From Clostridia bacterium (GTDB lineage Bacteria > Bacillota > Clostridia > Oscillospirales > CAG-272): a stretch of DNA of 56,026 nt. The position numbers and the translations under genes were made by a program. Below, in pieces: positions 44,019 through 51,401 of this stretch. The stretch covers positions 1 to 56,026 of the forward strand of contig JAFVVP010000009.1 of NCBI GenBank assembly GCA_017502135.1. The letters run 5' to 3'. The notes beneath the pieces were generated by a model. That model was given only the letters and a program-made list of their open reading frames with translations, searched no databases and was not told where the DNA came from. Position 1 is the stretch's first letter. Every line of letters starts with the position of its first letter.

Positions 44019-45308
44019 ATGAAACAAGACATGATCGTTATTTTGGATCTGGGAAGTGAAGAAAATCCCCGCCTTGCCCGCGAAATCCGTTCCCTCGGCG
44101 TGTACAGCGAAATCTATCCGCACGATATTACGGCGGCAGAGCTCGCGGCTCTTCCGAACGTAAAAGGCATCATTCTGAACGGCGGTGTGAACCGCGTTGT
44201 AGACGGCGTCGAGATCGACGTTGCCGACGAAGTACGCACGTTCGGCGTGCCGGTCCTTGAAATGGATCATAAGGGATCCGCTCCGTGGCCTGCAGACGAT
44301 GCGGCACGCACGGCCGCCATCTCCGATTTCGTATTCGGTAAGTGTGCGGCTGAAGCCAACTGGAATATGGAAAACTTCATCGCCGACCAGGTAGATCTGA
44401 TCCGCCGTCAGGTTGGGGATAAAAAAGTTTTGCTTGCACTGTCGGGCGGCGTTGACTCCTCCGTCGTTGCGGCACTTCTGATCCGCGCAATCGGCAAGCA
44501 GCTCACCTGCGTACACGTAAACCACGGCCTCTTACGCAAGGGCGAGCCCGAAGAAGTCGTATCCGTTTTCCGCGATCAGATGGATGCAAACCTTGTGTAC
44601 GTGGATGCGGTAGACCGCTTCCTCGACAAACTCGCTGACGTAGCAGAACCTGAAGAAAAGCGCAAGATTATCGGTGCGGAATTCATCCGCGTATTCGAGG
44701 AAGAAGCACGCAAGCTCGAAGGCATCGAATTCCTCGCCCAGGGTACGATTTACCCCGACATCATTGAATCCGGCACGAAAACAGTAAAAGCCGTCAAGAG
44801 CCACCACAACGTGGGCGGTCTGCCCGAGGATCTGCAGTTTGATCTCGTAGAGCCGCTCAAAATGCTCTTCAAGGACGAAGTCCGTGCCTGCGGTAAGGCG
44901 CTCGGCCTCCCCGACAGCATGGTATACCGTCAGCCGTTCCCCGGTCCCGGCCTCGGTGTGCGTTGTCTCGGCGCGATTACCCGCGACCGTCTGGAAGCTG
45001 TTCGCGAATCGGATGCCATTCTCCGTGAGGAATTCGCAAACGCGGGTCTCGCCGGTAAGGTATGGCAGTACTTCACCGTTGTTCCGGATTTCAAATCCGT
45101 GGGTGTGCGCGACGGTCTGCGCACCTATGACTGGCCGGTAATTCTCCGCGCAGTCAACACGGTAGACGCGATGACCGCCACCATCGAGGAAGTCCCCTAT
45201 GCCGTGCTCCAAAAGATCACCGCGCGCATCACGGCTGAGGTGAAAGGCATCAACCGCGTTCTGTACGATTTGACACCCAAACCGAGCGGCACCATCGAGT
45301 GGGAATGA
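44019..45308 (+). CDS. guaA: GMP synthase with a truncated, catalytically dead glutaminase domain
   Basis: 429 residues against ~510-525 for normal GuaA. The ATP-pyrophosphatase part is complete (LSGGVDSSVV at 141-150; HHNVGGLPE; C-terminal dimerisation domain ending LTPKPSGTIEWE). The class I glutaminase that should fill residues 1-~200 is reduced to ~115. It begins normally (ILDLGSEENPRLAREIRSLG) but the nucleophile motif GICYGMQ is VLEMDHKG (Cys to Asp83), about 75 residues are missing, and the His-Pro-Glu motif reads Trp90-Pro-Ala92. The start is the ATG at 44019 behind AGGAGG. It should use free ammonia or a separate glutaminase partner. Confidence 0.92.
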   Translation: MKQDMIVILDLGSEENPRLAREIRSLGVYSEIYPHDITAAELAALPNVKGIILNGGVNRVVDGVEIDVADEVRTFGVPVLEMDHKGSAPWPADDAARTAAISDFVFGKCAAEANWNMENFIADQVDLIRRQVGDKKVLLALSGGVDSSVVAALLIRAIGKQLTCVHVNHGLLRKGEPEEVVSVFRDQMDANLVYVDAVDRFLDKLADVAEPEEKRKIIGAEFIRVFEEEARKLEGIEFLAQGTIYPDIIESGTKTVKAVKSHHNVGGLPEDLQFDLVEPLKMLFKDEVRACGKALGLPDSMVYRQPFPGPGLGVRCLGAITRDRLEAVRESDAILREEFANAGLAGKVWQYFTVVPDFKSVGVRDGLRTYDWPVILRAVNTVDAMTATIEEVPYAVLQKITARITAEVKGINRVLYDLTPKPSGTIEWE

Positions 45309-45438
45309 CGTTCTGCCCGATTGAAAGATAGCCGTCCCACTCGGCGAAAAAGTCTTTCAAAACGGGGCCCAACCGTTTTGAATCGGTCTCGCCGACCGAC
45401 TTTTTCCAAAGCATCTCTTGCATCTATCAAGTGGGAAT
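45298..45438 (+). repeat. Hairpin-rich intergenic element flanked by a 9-bp direct repeat
   Basis: AGTGGGAAT occurs at 45298-45306 (last codons of guaA) and again at 45430-45438, where it is followed by AAA, giving an in-register TAA after GAA. Between them lie perfect stems GAAAAAGTC/GACTTTTTC (45346-45354/45398-45406), TTCAAAACGG/CCGTTTTGAA (45356-45365/45373-45382) and TCGGTC/GACCGA (45383-45388/45394-45399). There is also TCCCACT (45335-45341) able to pair with 45430-45436, and a competing pairing TTGAAAGA/TCTTTCAA (45321-45328/45353-45360). It could be a small inserted element or a structured leader of madL. Confidence 0.5.
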
Positions 45439-45481
45439 AAACTAAACTCCCTCGTATAACAATTCAAGAAAGGTTTTTATC

Positions 45482-45871
45482 ATGATCTACGGTGTAGCAA
45501 TCCTTGCCGCTTGTATGTTCCTTGGAACCACGATCGGCGAAATCATCGGTCTTTTGACCGGCGTAAATTCAGATGTCGGCGGCGTTGGCTTCGCCATGCT
45601 TCTGCTTCTGCTCGTTACCAACTGCAAGAAGATAACCAACCTCCTTCCGAACGGTTGGGAAAAGGGCATCCAGTTCTGGTCGGCCATGTTCCTGCCTGTC
45701 ATCATCGCGCTGTCCGCCTCGCAGAACGTGTACAGCGCCCTTTCGGGCGGCGTTTTGGCACTCGTCGCGGGCCTCGCTGTCGTTGCAGCGGCTTTCCTGT
45801 TCCTCATCCTCCTGAACACCCTGGCCGGCAAGGTCGAGGCAAAAAAGAACAGTAAGGAGGCAGAACAATGA
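45482..45871 (+). CDS. madL: Malonate transporter subunit MadL
   Basis: 129 residues with about four hydrophobic helices, beginning MIYGVAILAACMFLGTTIGE, matching the MadL subunit of the two-component malonate:Na+ symporter. The C-terminal tail is Lys/Glu-rich. It overlaps madM by 4 nt, as expected for subunits of one carrier. No malonate decarboxylase genes are in the window. The ribosome site AAAGG is 8-9 nt upstream. Confidence 0.88.
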   Translation: MIYGVAILAACMFLGTTIGEIIGLLTGVNSDVGGVGFAMLLLLLVTNCKKITNLLPNGWEKGIQFWSAMFLPVIIALSASQNVYSALSGGVLALVAGLAVVAAAFLFLILLNTLAGKVEAKKNSKEAEQ

Positions 45872-46668
45872 AAGCAGTTCTTGATATTATGGTCGATTTC
45901 TTTACCGGCAACGGCTTTATCGCTTCTTTCATCGTAGTCGGTCTCCTCTGCCTCGTTTCCGATTTTATATCCAAGAAGATCACAAAAGGCAGAATTCATG
46001 CATCAGCGATCGCCATCGTTCTCGGCCTCGTTTTGGCTTACATAGGCGGCGTCGTGATGAACAGCGGTGTAGATCCCGCCACAGGCGTTCAGTACAAAAA
46101 AGGGCTCGCCGATATCGCTATGTTTACCGGCGTCGGCTTCCTCGGAAGTTCCATGCTCCGTGATTTCACGATCGTTTCCACCGCGTTCGGCGCGAAGATC
46201 TCTGAAATCAAAAAGTGCGGACTCGTTGCGATCATCGCTCTTTTCCTCGGCATCGTTTCGTCCTTCGTCTTCGGCGGTGTCGTCGCATACGCATTCGGAT
46301 ACAAGGATGCGGTAAGCGTAGCTACGATCGGTGCCGGTGCGGTAACGTTTGTCGTCGGCCCGGTTACGGGCGATGCACTCGGCGCAACGGCGGAAGTGAT
46401 CACGCTTTCCATTGCAGCGGGCGTTATTAAATCTATCGCGGTCATGCTTGTTACCCCCGTCGTAGCAAAGAAGGTCGGCCTTACTACACCTCGTGCGGCA
46501 ATGATCTTCGGCGGCCTTATGGGCACGACAAGCGGTACGACCGCAGGCCTTGCTGCAACCGATCCGGCGCTCGTTCCGTACGGTGCCATGACCTCCACCT
46601 TCTACACAGGTCTCGGCTGCCTCCTCTGCCCGTCCGTTCTGTACGCACTCACTGAGTTGATCCTTTAA
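45868..46668 (+). CDS. madM: Malonate transporter subunit MadM
   Basis: 266 residues, 7-8 predicted helices, with Gly/Ala-rich repeats (VGFLGSSMLRDFTIVSTAFG; GAVTFVVGPVTGDALGATAE) typical of MadM, the larger subunit of the MadLM carrier. Start overlaps madL (ATGA). A strong terminator follows. Without decarboxylase genes the physiological substrate might be malonate or another small dicarboxylate. Confidence 0.88.
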   Translation: MKAVLDIMVDFFTGNGFIASFIVVGLLCLVSDFISKKITKGRIHASAIAIVLGLVLAYIGGVVMNSGVDPATGVQYKKGLADIAMFTGVGFLGSSMLRDFTIVSTAFGAKISEIKKCGLVAIIALFLGIVSSFVFGGVVAYAFGYKDAVSVATIGAGAVTFVVGPVTGDALGATAEVITLSIAAGVIKSIAVMLVTPVVAKKVGLTTPRAAMIFGGLMGTTSGTTAGLAATDPALVPYGAMTSTFYTGLGCLLCPSVLYALTELIL

Positions 46669-46680
46669 TACATAAACACA

Positions 46681-46708
46681 AAAACAGCCTCCTCGGAGGC
46701 TGTTTTTC
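46681..46708 (+). terminator. Terminator behind madM
   Basis: 12-bp stem AAAAACAGCCTC/GAGGCTGTTTTT with a CTCG loop, T-tailed. Confidence 0.9.
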
Positions 46709-46719
46709 TTTGACCCGAT

Positions 46720-46748
46720 TGACTTTCTTTTCCACTTGGAGTATAATA
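46720..46748 (+). promoter_or_regulatory. Promoter for trpS
   Basis: TTGACT (46720-46725), 17-nt spacer, TATAAT (46743-46748), 34 nt before the ATG. The leader is too short for a T-box. Confidence 0.8.
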
Positions 46749-46781
46749 TAGGGTAGATTTGATGAAAAAGGAAACACTTAT

Positions 46782-47786
46782 ATGTATAAAGATAAAAAAG
46801 TCGTATTTTCGGGCGTACAGCCCTCCGGTATGCTGACGATCGGCAACTATCTCGGCGCGATCCACAATTTCCCCTCGTTTTCTGAGCAGTACCGCTGTTA
46901 CTACTGCGTCGTGGATCTGCACGCCATCACCGTGCGTCAGAATCCGGCGGAACTGCGCCGCCGCACCTACGAGACGCTGGCTCTGTATATGGCTTGCGGA
47001 CTCGATCCGAAGAAAAATGTTCTCTTCGCGCAAAGCCACGTTGCCGCCCATGCGGAACTCGGCTGGATCCTCGACTGCTACACAATGTTCGGTGAACTCT
47101 CCCGCATGACGCAGTTCAAGGACAAAAGCGCTAAGAACGCCGACAACATCAACGCCGGTCTGTTTACATACCCTGCCCTGATGGCGGCGGATATCCTCCT
47201 CTACCAGACGGAGCTCGTACCGGTCGGCAGCGACCAGAAGCAGCACCTTGAACTGGCACGCGATATCGCGACGCGATTCAACGGCATCTACGGCGACACG
47301 TTCGTCGTGCCGGATGGATTCATCCCGAAAGCCGCGGCACGCGTAATGTCTTTAGCCGATCCCACGAAAAAGATGAGCAAGTCCGACGAGAACGAGAACG
47401 CCGTCGTCCGTATTCTCGATCCGAGAGACGTGATTCTGAAAAAGTTCAAGCGTGCCGTTACCGATTCCGGCTGTGAAGTCCACCGCGGTGAAGGCAAGGC
47501 AGCGATCGAAAATCTCATGTCTATTTACGGCGCTTTTGCCGGCAAGACTATGGACGAGATCGAACGCGAATTCGACGGCCGCGGATACGGCGATTTCAAA
47601 GCCGCCGTCGGCGAGGCGTGCGCGGATGCGCTCTCGCCCATTCAAACTGAATTCAATCGCCTGATGGCGGACAAAGCGTATCTCGAATCCGTTATGGCTG
47701 AGGGCGCAGCAGAAGCGGCACACGATACGCTTCGCACCATGTCCAAAGTGCGCCGCAAAATCGGATTCACCGAAATCAAAAGATAA
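46782..47786 (+). CDS. trpS: Tryptophanyl-tRNA synthetase
   Basis: 334-residue class I synthetase. The HIGH-type motif is the TIGN of VQPSGMLTIGNYLGAI, and the KMSKS motif is intact (DPTKKMSKSDENENA). Length and order are standard for bacterial TrpRS. Own promoter and terminator; no tryptophan genes nearby. Confidence 0.96.
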   Translation: MYKDKKVVFSGVQPSGMLTIGNYLGAIHNFPSFSEQYRCYYCVVDLHAITVRQNPAELRRRTYETLALYMACGLDPKKNVLFAQSHVAAHAELGWILDCYTMFGELSRMTQFKDKSAKNADNINAGLFTYPALMAADILLYQTELVPVGSDQKQHLELARDIATRFNGIYGDTFVVPDGFIPKAAARVMSLADPTKKMSKSDENENAVVRILDPRDVILKKFKRAVTDSGCEVHRGEGKAAIENLMSIYGAFAGKTMDEIEREFDGRGYGDFKAAVGEACADALSPIQTEFNRLMADKAYLESVMAEGAAEAAHDTLRTMSKVRRKIGFTEIKR

Positions 47787-47792
47787 TAAAAG

Positions 47793-47824
47793 AACGGCTT
47801 GGGATAAACCCAAGCCGTTTTATT
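47793..47824. terminator. Terminator between trpS and dapB (convergent)
   Basis: Perfect 11-bp stem AACGGCTTGGG/CCCAAGCCGTT with a 5-nt loop and T/A tracts on both sides. Confidence 0.9.
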
Positions 47825-48595
47825 TTACCGTTCGTCCGCAATCATATCAGCCATGGAATAAAGCCCCGGTTTTTTCACACCGGCAAGATACAGAGCGGCG
47901 CGCACCGCACCGGTTGCAAACACCTCGCGGCTGTACGCACTGTGAGAGAGACGGATCACCTCATCGGGACCCGCGAAGATTACCTCGTGCTCACCGACGA
48001 TTGTGCCGCCGCGCACGCTGTGGATCCCGATCTCACTCTCGCCACGCTCACGGCGCACAGTGTGTCGGTCGTACACGTACTCGCTGTCCTCGCGCACCGA
48101 CTTTGCGGCATCCGCCAACATCAGCGCCGTTCCGCTGGGTGCATCCAGTTTCTTGTTGTGGTGCTGTTCCACGATCTCAATATTGTAGTCAATGCCAAGA
48201 GTCGACGTCGCTCGCTTCACGAGATCGACAAGCAGGTTGATCCCGAGCGACATATTTCTCGAATACATCACGGGGATAACCGCAGAAGCTTCTTTGATCG
48301 CGGCAATCTCCTCCTCCGTGTGGCCGGTGGTAGCAATCACGGCGGGGATATGTTTTGCTTTTGCGTATGTGAGAAGCGGGATCGCAGCAGTATGATGCGA
48401 GCAGTCAATGATCACATCGGGTGTCTCCGCGCATTCATCGATAGAAGCATACACGGGAAAATCGCATCTCGGCGCTACACTCTGTGCCATAACGTCAATG
48501 CCGGCAATGATACGAGAGTCGGCACTCTCGGCGATGCGGGAAACGATCGCAGAACCGAGACGGCCGCCGCATCCACTAACAAGTATGTTTTTCAT
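47825..48595 (-). CDS. dapB: 4-Hydroxy-tetrahydrodipicolinate reductase
   Basis: 256 residues, NAD(P)H-dependent second step of the DAP/lysine branch. The N-terminal Rossmann loop is VSGCGGRLGSAIV. The catalytic/binding motif EIVEQHHNKKLDAPSGTA (paired His, Lys) is intact. It lies 51 nt behind dapA and should be co-transcribed under the lysine riboswitch. A small hairpin (CCCGATT/AATCGGG, 48606-48622) sits between the two genes. The AAAGG in front of the ATG is unusually close, so translation may depend on coupling to dapA. Confidence 0.95.
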   Translation of the reverse strand: MKNILVSGCGGRLGSAIVSRIAESADSRIIAGIDVMAQSVAPRCDFPVYASIDECAETPDVIIDCSHHTAAIPLLTYAKAKHIPAVIATTGHTEEEIAAIKEASAVIPVMYSRNMSLGINLLVDLVKRATSTLGIDYNIEIVEQHHNKKLDAPSGTALMLADAAKSVREDSEYVYDRHTVRRERGESEIGIHSVRGGTIVGEHEVIFAGPDEVIRLSHSAYSREVFATGAVRAALYLAGVKKPGLYSMADMIADER

Positions 48596-48646
48596 CCTTT
48601 GTTTTCCCGATTCAGAATCGGGCTTCCTTTTGTAATTTTATGTCTG

Positions 48647-49543
48647 TCAGATAAGGCCCGCGCCGCGGAGAGCCTCCGCAAGGACCGCACGGTTTGCTTC
48701 CTCCATCTCACAAAGGGGCAGCCGCATATCGTCCGAGCAAAGTCCCATCATACCGCACGCGGTCTTCACGGGGATCGGGTTGACCTCGATAAACAAAGCG
48801 TTAATGAGTTTGAGGAGTCTGAGCTGAAGTTCCGCCGCAGACTTGTAATCGCCCTCGAAGCAGTAGCGGCACATATCGTGCGTTTCTTTCGGCATGACGT
48901 TCGAGAGAACGGAGATAACGCCGCTGCCGCCGAGCGACATGATCGGCACGATCTGGTCATCGTTGCCGCTGTATACGGCAAGCGTATCGGTAAGCTCTGC
49001 ACGAATCTCCGCGATGGCGCTGAGATTGCCGGATGCCTCCTTCGTAGCGACGATCCGCTCGTGCTTGGCAAGTTCCTTATAGACCTTTAAGGGAATACTC
49101 ACGCCCGTACGGGACGGCACGTTATAAAGAATGATCGGCTTGTCGGTGGCGTCCGCTATGGCAAGGAAACTCTTCACGAGCCCCTTCGGCGTTGCCTTAT
49201 TGTAATACGGAGATACGAGAAGAAGAGCGTCGCATCCTACCTCGCACGCATAGCGGGAAAGGGAGATCGCGTAATCGGTATCGTTGGAGCCCGTACCCGC
49301 AATGATCGGCACACGTCCCGCCGCCTTCTCCACGCTGTAACGAAGCACTTCGCGGTGCTCCTCGTCGGTCAAGGTAGAGCCCTCACCGGTCGTACCGGCG
49401 ATCACGAGCGCGTCAATACCGCCGGCAATCTGCCAATCGATCAGTCTGCCGAACGCATCGTAATCCACGCCGCCGTTTTTGAACGGCGTAACAAGTGCGG
49501 TCGCCGCACCCTCAAAAACAAGATTTTTCTGAAAAACTCCCAT
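48647..49543 (-). CDS. dapA: 4-Hydroxy-tetrahydrodipicolinate synthase
   Basis: 298 residues, aldolase-type TIM barrel condensing pyruvate with aspartate semialdehyde. Visible are the substrate loop IAGTTGEGSTLT, the Tyr in ILYNVPSRTG and the Schiff-base Lys in IVATKEASGN. The frame stays open upstream through the riboswitch, but the ATG at 49543 behind AGAGGTG is the natural start. It is the first gene of the dapA-dapB pair. Confidence 0.96.
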   Translation of the reverse strand: MGVFQKNLVFEGAATALVTPFKNGGVDYDAFGRLIDWQIAGGIDALVIAGTTGEGSTLTDEEHREVLRYSVEKAAGRVPIIAGTGSNDTDYAISLSRYACEVGCDALLLVSPYYNKATPKGLVKSFLAIADATDKPIILYNVPSRTGVSIPLKVYKELAKHERIVATKEASGNLSAIAEIRAELTDTLAVYSGNDDQIVPIMSLGGSGVISVLSNVMPKETHDMCRYCFEGDYKSAAELQLRLLKLINALFIEVNPIPVKTACGMMGLCSDDMRLPLCEMEEANRAVLAEALRGAGLI

Positions 49544-49592
49544 AACACACCTCTGAAAAAGTAAATTTTTCGTCCGGCCCTTCATGGTATAA

Positions 49593-49618
49593 CAAAAACC
49601 GGCTTGAAAACCGGCTTT
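49593..49618 (-). terminator. Riboswitch-controlled attenuator ahead of dapA
   Basis: On the minus strand AAAGCCGG pairs with CCGGTTTT (49618-49611 with 49602-49595, one G-U pair) followed by a T. It ends about 50 nt before the dapA start, the right place for lysine-dependent premature termination. Confidence 0.75.
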
Positions 49619-49665
49619 CTGTGTACTATAATATAAGCATGGACAAACCACGATACCAGATACAC

Positions 49666-49842
49666 AGATAGCACCCCACAACAGCCCAAGACTGAAGTGA
49701 CAGTACAGCCGCTTTCGCCAACTGTCCCGGAACGGACGGCATCCGTACCGACCGAACCTCGGCATCTCTCGCCTTTTCCGACGGATCCGGGGCAACGGAC
49801 TTGCCTTCCCGCCGATACTGATCGGAGACGCACCTCTATCTT
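49666..49842 (-). ncRNA. Lysine riboswitch (L-box) aptamer
   Basis: Reading the minus strand, AGATAG at the 5' end pairs with CTATCT at the 3' end (P1; 49842-49837 region with 49671-49666). It is followed at once by the hallmark AGAGGTGCG and an ATCAGTAT turn. Further on come GGCGGGAAGG, GATGCCGAGG, and GACAGT pairing with ACTGTC near the 3' side. The order, the AGAGGTGC core and the position in front of dapA identify a lysine riboswitch. High lysine would favour the terminator at 49593-49618. A separate hairpin (49851-49872) precedes it. The region 49544-49960 otherwise holds only the promoters and leader of dapA and queA. Confidence 0.88.
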
Positions 49843-49878
49843 CATTTTATGTACGAAACTTCAGTTCCGTACAAAGAT

Positions 49879-49907
49879 ATAGTAACATATTTTCCTGCCC
49901 CTGTCAA
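49879..49907 (-). promoter_or_regulatory. Promoter for the lysine riboswitch-dapA-dapB transcript
   Basis: On the minus strand TTGACA (49907-49902), 17-nt spacer, TACTAT (49884-49879), some 30 nt ahead of the aptamer. Confidence 0.75.
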
Positions 49908-49960
49908 GTAAGTACAAAAAATATCCGTAAAATTCCCCCGAAAGGATTGACCACCGCCGT

Positions 49961-51064
49961 ATGATTAAAAATCAACTGCCCGAAACGGCACTCACCCTCT
50001 CCGATTTCGATTACGAACTGCCTGCATCGTATATCGCCCAAACACCGATCGAGCCTCGGGACTCCTCCCGTCTTATGATCGTCGATCGGAAAAGCGATAC
50101 GGTCGAGCATACCGTCTTTCGTGATATTATTGAGCATCTCCGTCCCGAGGACGTGCTCGTCGTAAACGACACCCGCGTGATCCCCGCCCGTATCATCGGC
50201 CACCGTTCCCGGAAGATGACCGCCGAGGGCACACTCACCCCCACGGAAAGCACGGCGCCCGTAGAACTTCTTCTCTTAAAACAGCTCGAAAACGACGTAT
50301 GGGAAGCACTCGCGGGACCCGGCAAGCGGGCACGCCCCGGAGACGTGCTTTCTTTCGGCACGGGATTCCTCACCGCCAAAATCGAAGGGATCGGCGAAGA
50401 AGGCTGCCGCATCGTCCGTTTCGAGACGGACAAGACGGAATGTGAAACGGTATACGAGGCACTCCACCGCTTAGGCTCTATGCCGCTGCCGCCATATATC
50501 ACGGAGCATTTGGACAACCCCGAGCGCTATCAGACCGTGTATTCTCGCCACGAGGGATCGGCCGCCGCACCCACGGCAGGCCTCCACTTCACGCCCGAAC
50601 TGCTCGATCGCATCCGTGAAAAAGGATGCGCCGTTGTGCCGGTGCTTCTGCACGTGGGACTCGGCACGTTCCGACCGGTCAAAGAAGAGAAACTCGCCGA
50701 CCACGAAATGCACGCCGAATACATCTCCGTAACGGAGGAGGCCGCCCGCATCGTAAACGAACGGCGCGCGAGTGGCGGCCGCGTCATCGCCGTCGGCACC
50801 ACCTCCTGCCGCACGCTGGAAAGCGCGTCGGATGAAAACGGCATTTTGCATCCCGTATCGGGCGACACGGGCATTTTCATCTATCCCGGATACAAATTCA
50901 AAATGACAGACGCGCTCATCACGAATTTCCATCTCCCCAAGAGCACGCTTCTCATGCTCGTATCGGCACTCGCCGGCAGAGAAAGAATGCTTTCTGCCTA
51001 CAAAACCGCAGTAGAAGAAAAATACCGTTTCTTCTCCTTCGGCGACGCGATGTTTATTCAGTGA
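49961..51064 (+). CDS. queA: S-adenosylmethionine:tRNA ribosyltransferase-isomerase
   Basis: 367 residues, makes epoxyqueuosine on tRNA using the ribosyl part of SAM. Family blocks are clear: LSDFDYELPASYIAQTPIEP, DVLVVNDTRVIPARI, SAAAPTAGLHFT and the C-terminal LITNFHLPKSTLLMLVSA. The N-terminus is about ten residues longer than usual (MIKNQLPETALT), so a start nearer LSDFDYELP is conceivable, but no other start codon with a ribosome site was found. The AAAGG site is rather far upstream. No tgt or other queuosine genes adjoin it. Confidence 0.94.
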   Translation: MIKNQLPETALTLSDFDYELPASYIAQTPIEPRDSSRLMIVDRKSDTVEHTVFRDIIEHLRPEDVLVVNDTRVIPARIIGHRSRKMTAEGTLTPTESTAPVELLLLKQLENDVWEALAGPGKRARPGDVLSFGTGFLTAKIEGIGEEGCRIVRFETDKTECETVYEALHRLGSMPLPPYITEHLDNPERYQTVYSRHEGSAAAPTAGLHFTPELLDRIREKGCAVVPVLLHVGLGTFRPVKEEKLADHEMHAEYISVTEEAARIVNERRASGGRVIAVGTTSCRTLESASDENGILHPVSGDTGIFIYPGYKFKMTDALITNFHLPKSTLLMLVSALAGRERMLSAYKTAVEEKYRFFSFGDAMFIQ

Positions 51065-51097
51065 AAATCGAATTTTTCGGTATTTTCGTCGCACGTG

Positions 51098-51126
51098 TTG
51101 ATTTTTTTCGCATCTTCTGTTATAAT
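51098..51126 (+). promoter_or_regulatory. Promoter for the 63-residue small protein
   Basis: TTGATT (51098-51103), 17-nt spacer, TATAAT (51121-51126). Confidence 0.75.
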
Positions 51127-51179
51127 ATGCTTGTTTTCCATATTTAAGAGGAGATACGGCATCCTGCCGATATACTTAT

Positions 51180-51371
51180 ATGTTTCGATTTTCCCGACTG
51201 CTCCGATGTATCCTCGTCGGTATAGTGATGGCGGTACTCTGCACCGTGCCTGCCCTCGCGGCACAGTCCGCCCTCGTGCAAAGCGCTGCACGCCTTCCGA
51301 TGAGCGATCTTATTCTGTCTGCCGCCGCGGCATGCGCTGCCTTGGCAACGACCTTTATGCGAACTCCATAA
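51180..51371 (+). CDS. Small secreted or membrane protein, family unknown
   Basis: 63 residues: basic start (MFRFSRLLRC), a hydrophobic core with a signal-peptide-like end (VPALAAQ), and a second hydrophobic stretch (about 40-58). It has its own promoter (51098-51126) and terminator, which supports it being real. The GAGGAG site lies 28 nt upstream of the ATG, but a CGGCA/TGCCG hairpin (51158-51170) between them would shorten the distance when folded. No homologue is recognised. Confidence 0.55.
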   Translation: MFRFSRLLRCILVGIVMAVLCTVPALAAQSALVQSAARLPMSDLILSAAAACAALATTFMRTP

Positions 51372-51400
51372 AAACGCGGACGATGTCCGCGTTTTTCTTT
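51371..51400. terminator. Terminator between the small protein and dinB
   Basis: 11-bp stem AAAACGCGGAC/GTCCGCGTTTT with a 3-nt loop. It lies between convergent genes and has A/T tracts on both sides. Confidence 0.88.
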
Positions 51401-51401
51401 T

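Noticed and set aside
46749-46781. A T-box ahead of trpS
   Set aside because: Only about 27 nt lie between the likely transcription start and the ATG, far too short, and no T-box sequence is present.
49544-49795. An N-terminal extension of DapA to 49795
   Set aside because: The extra 84 residues translate the riboswitch and attenuator. The ATG at 49543 has its own ribosome site and matches the normal DapA start.
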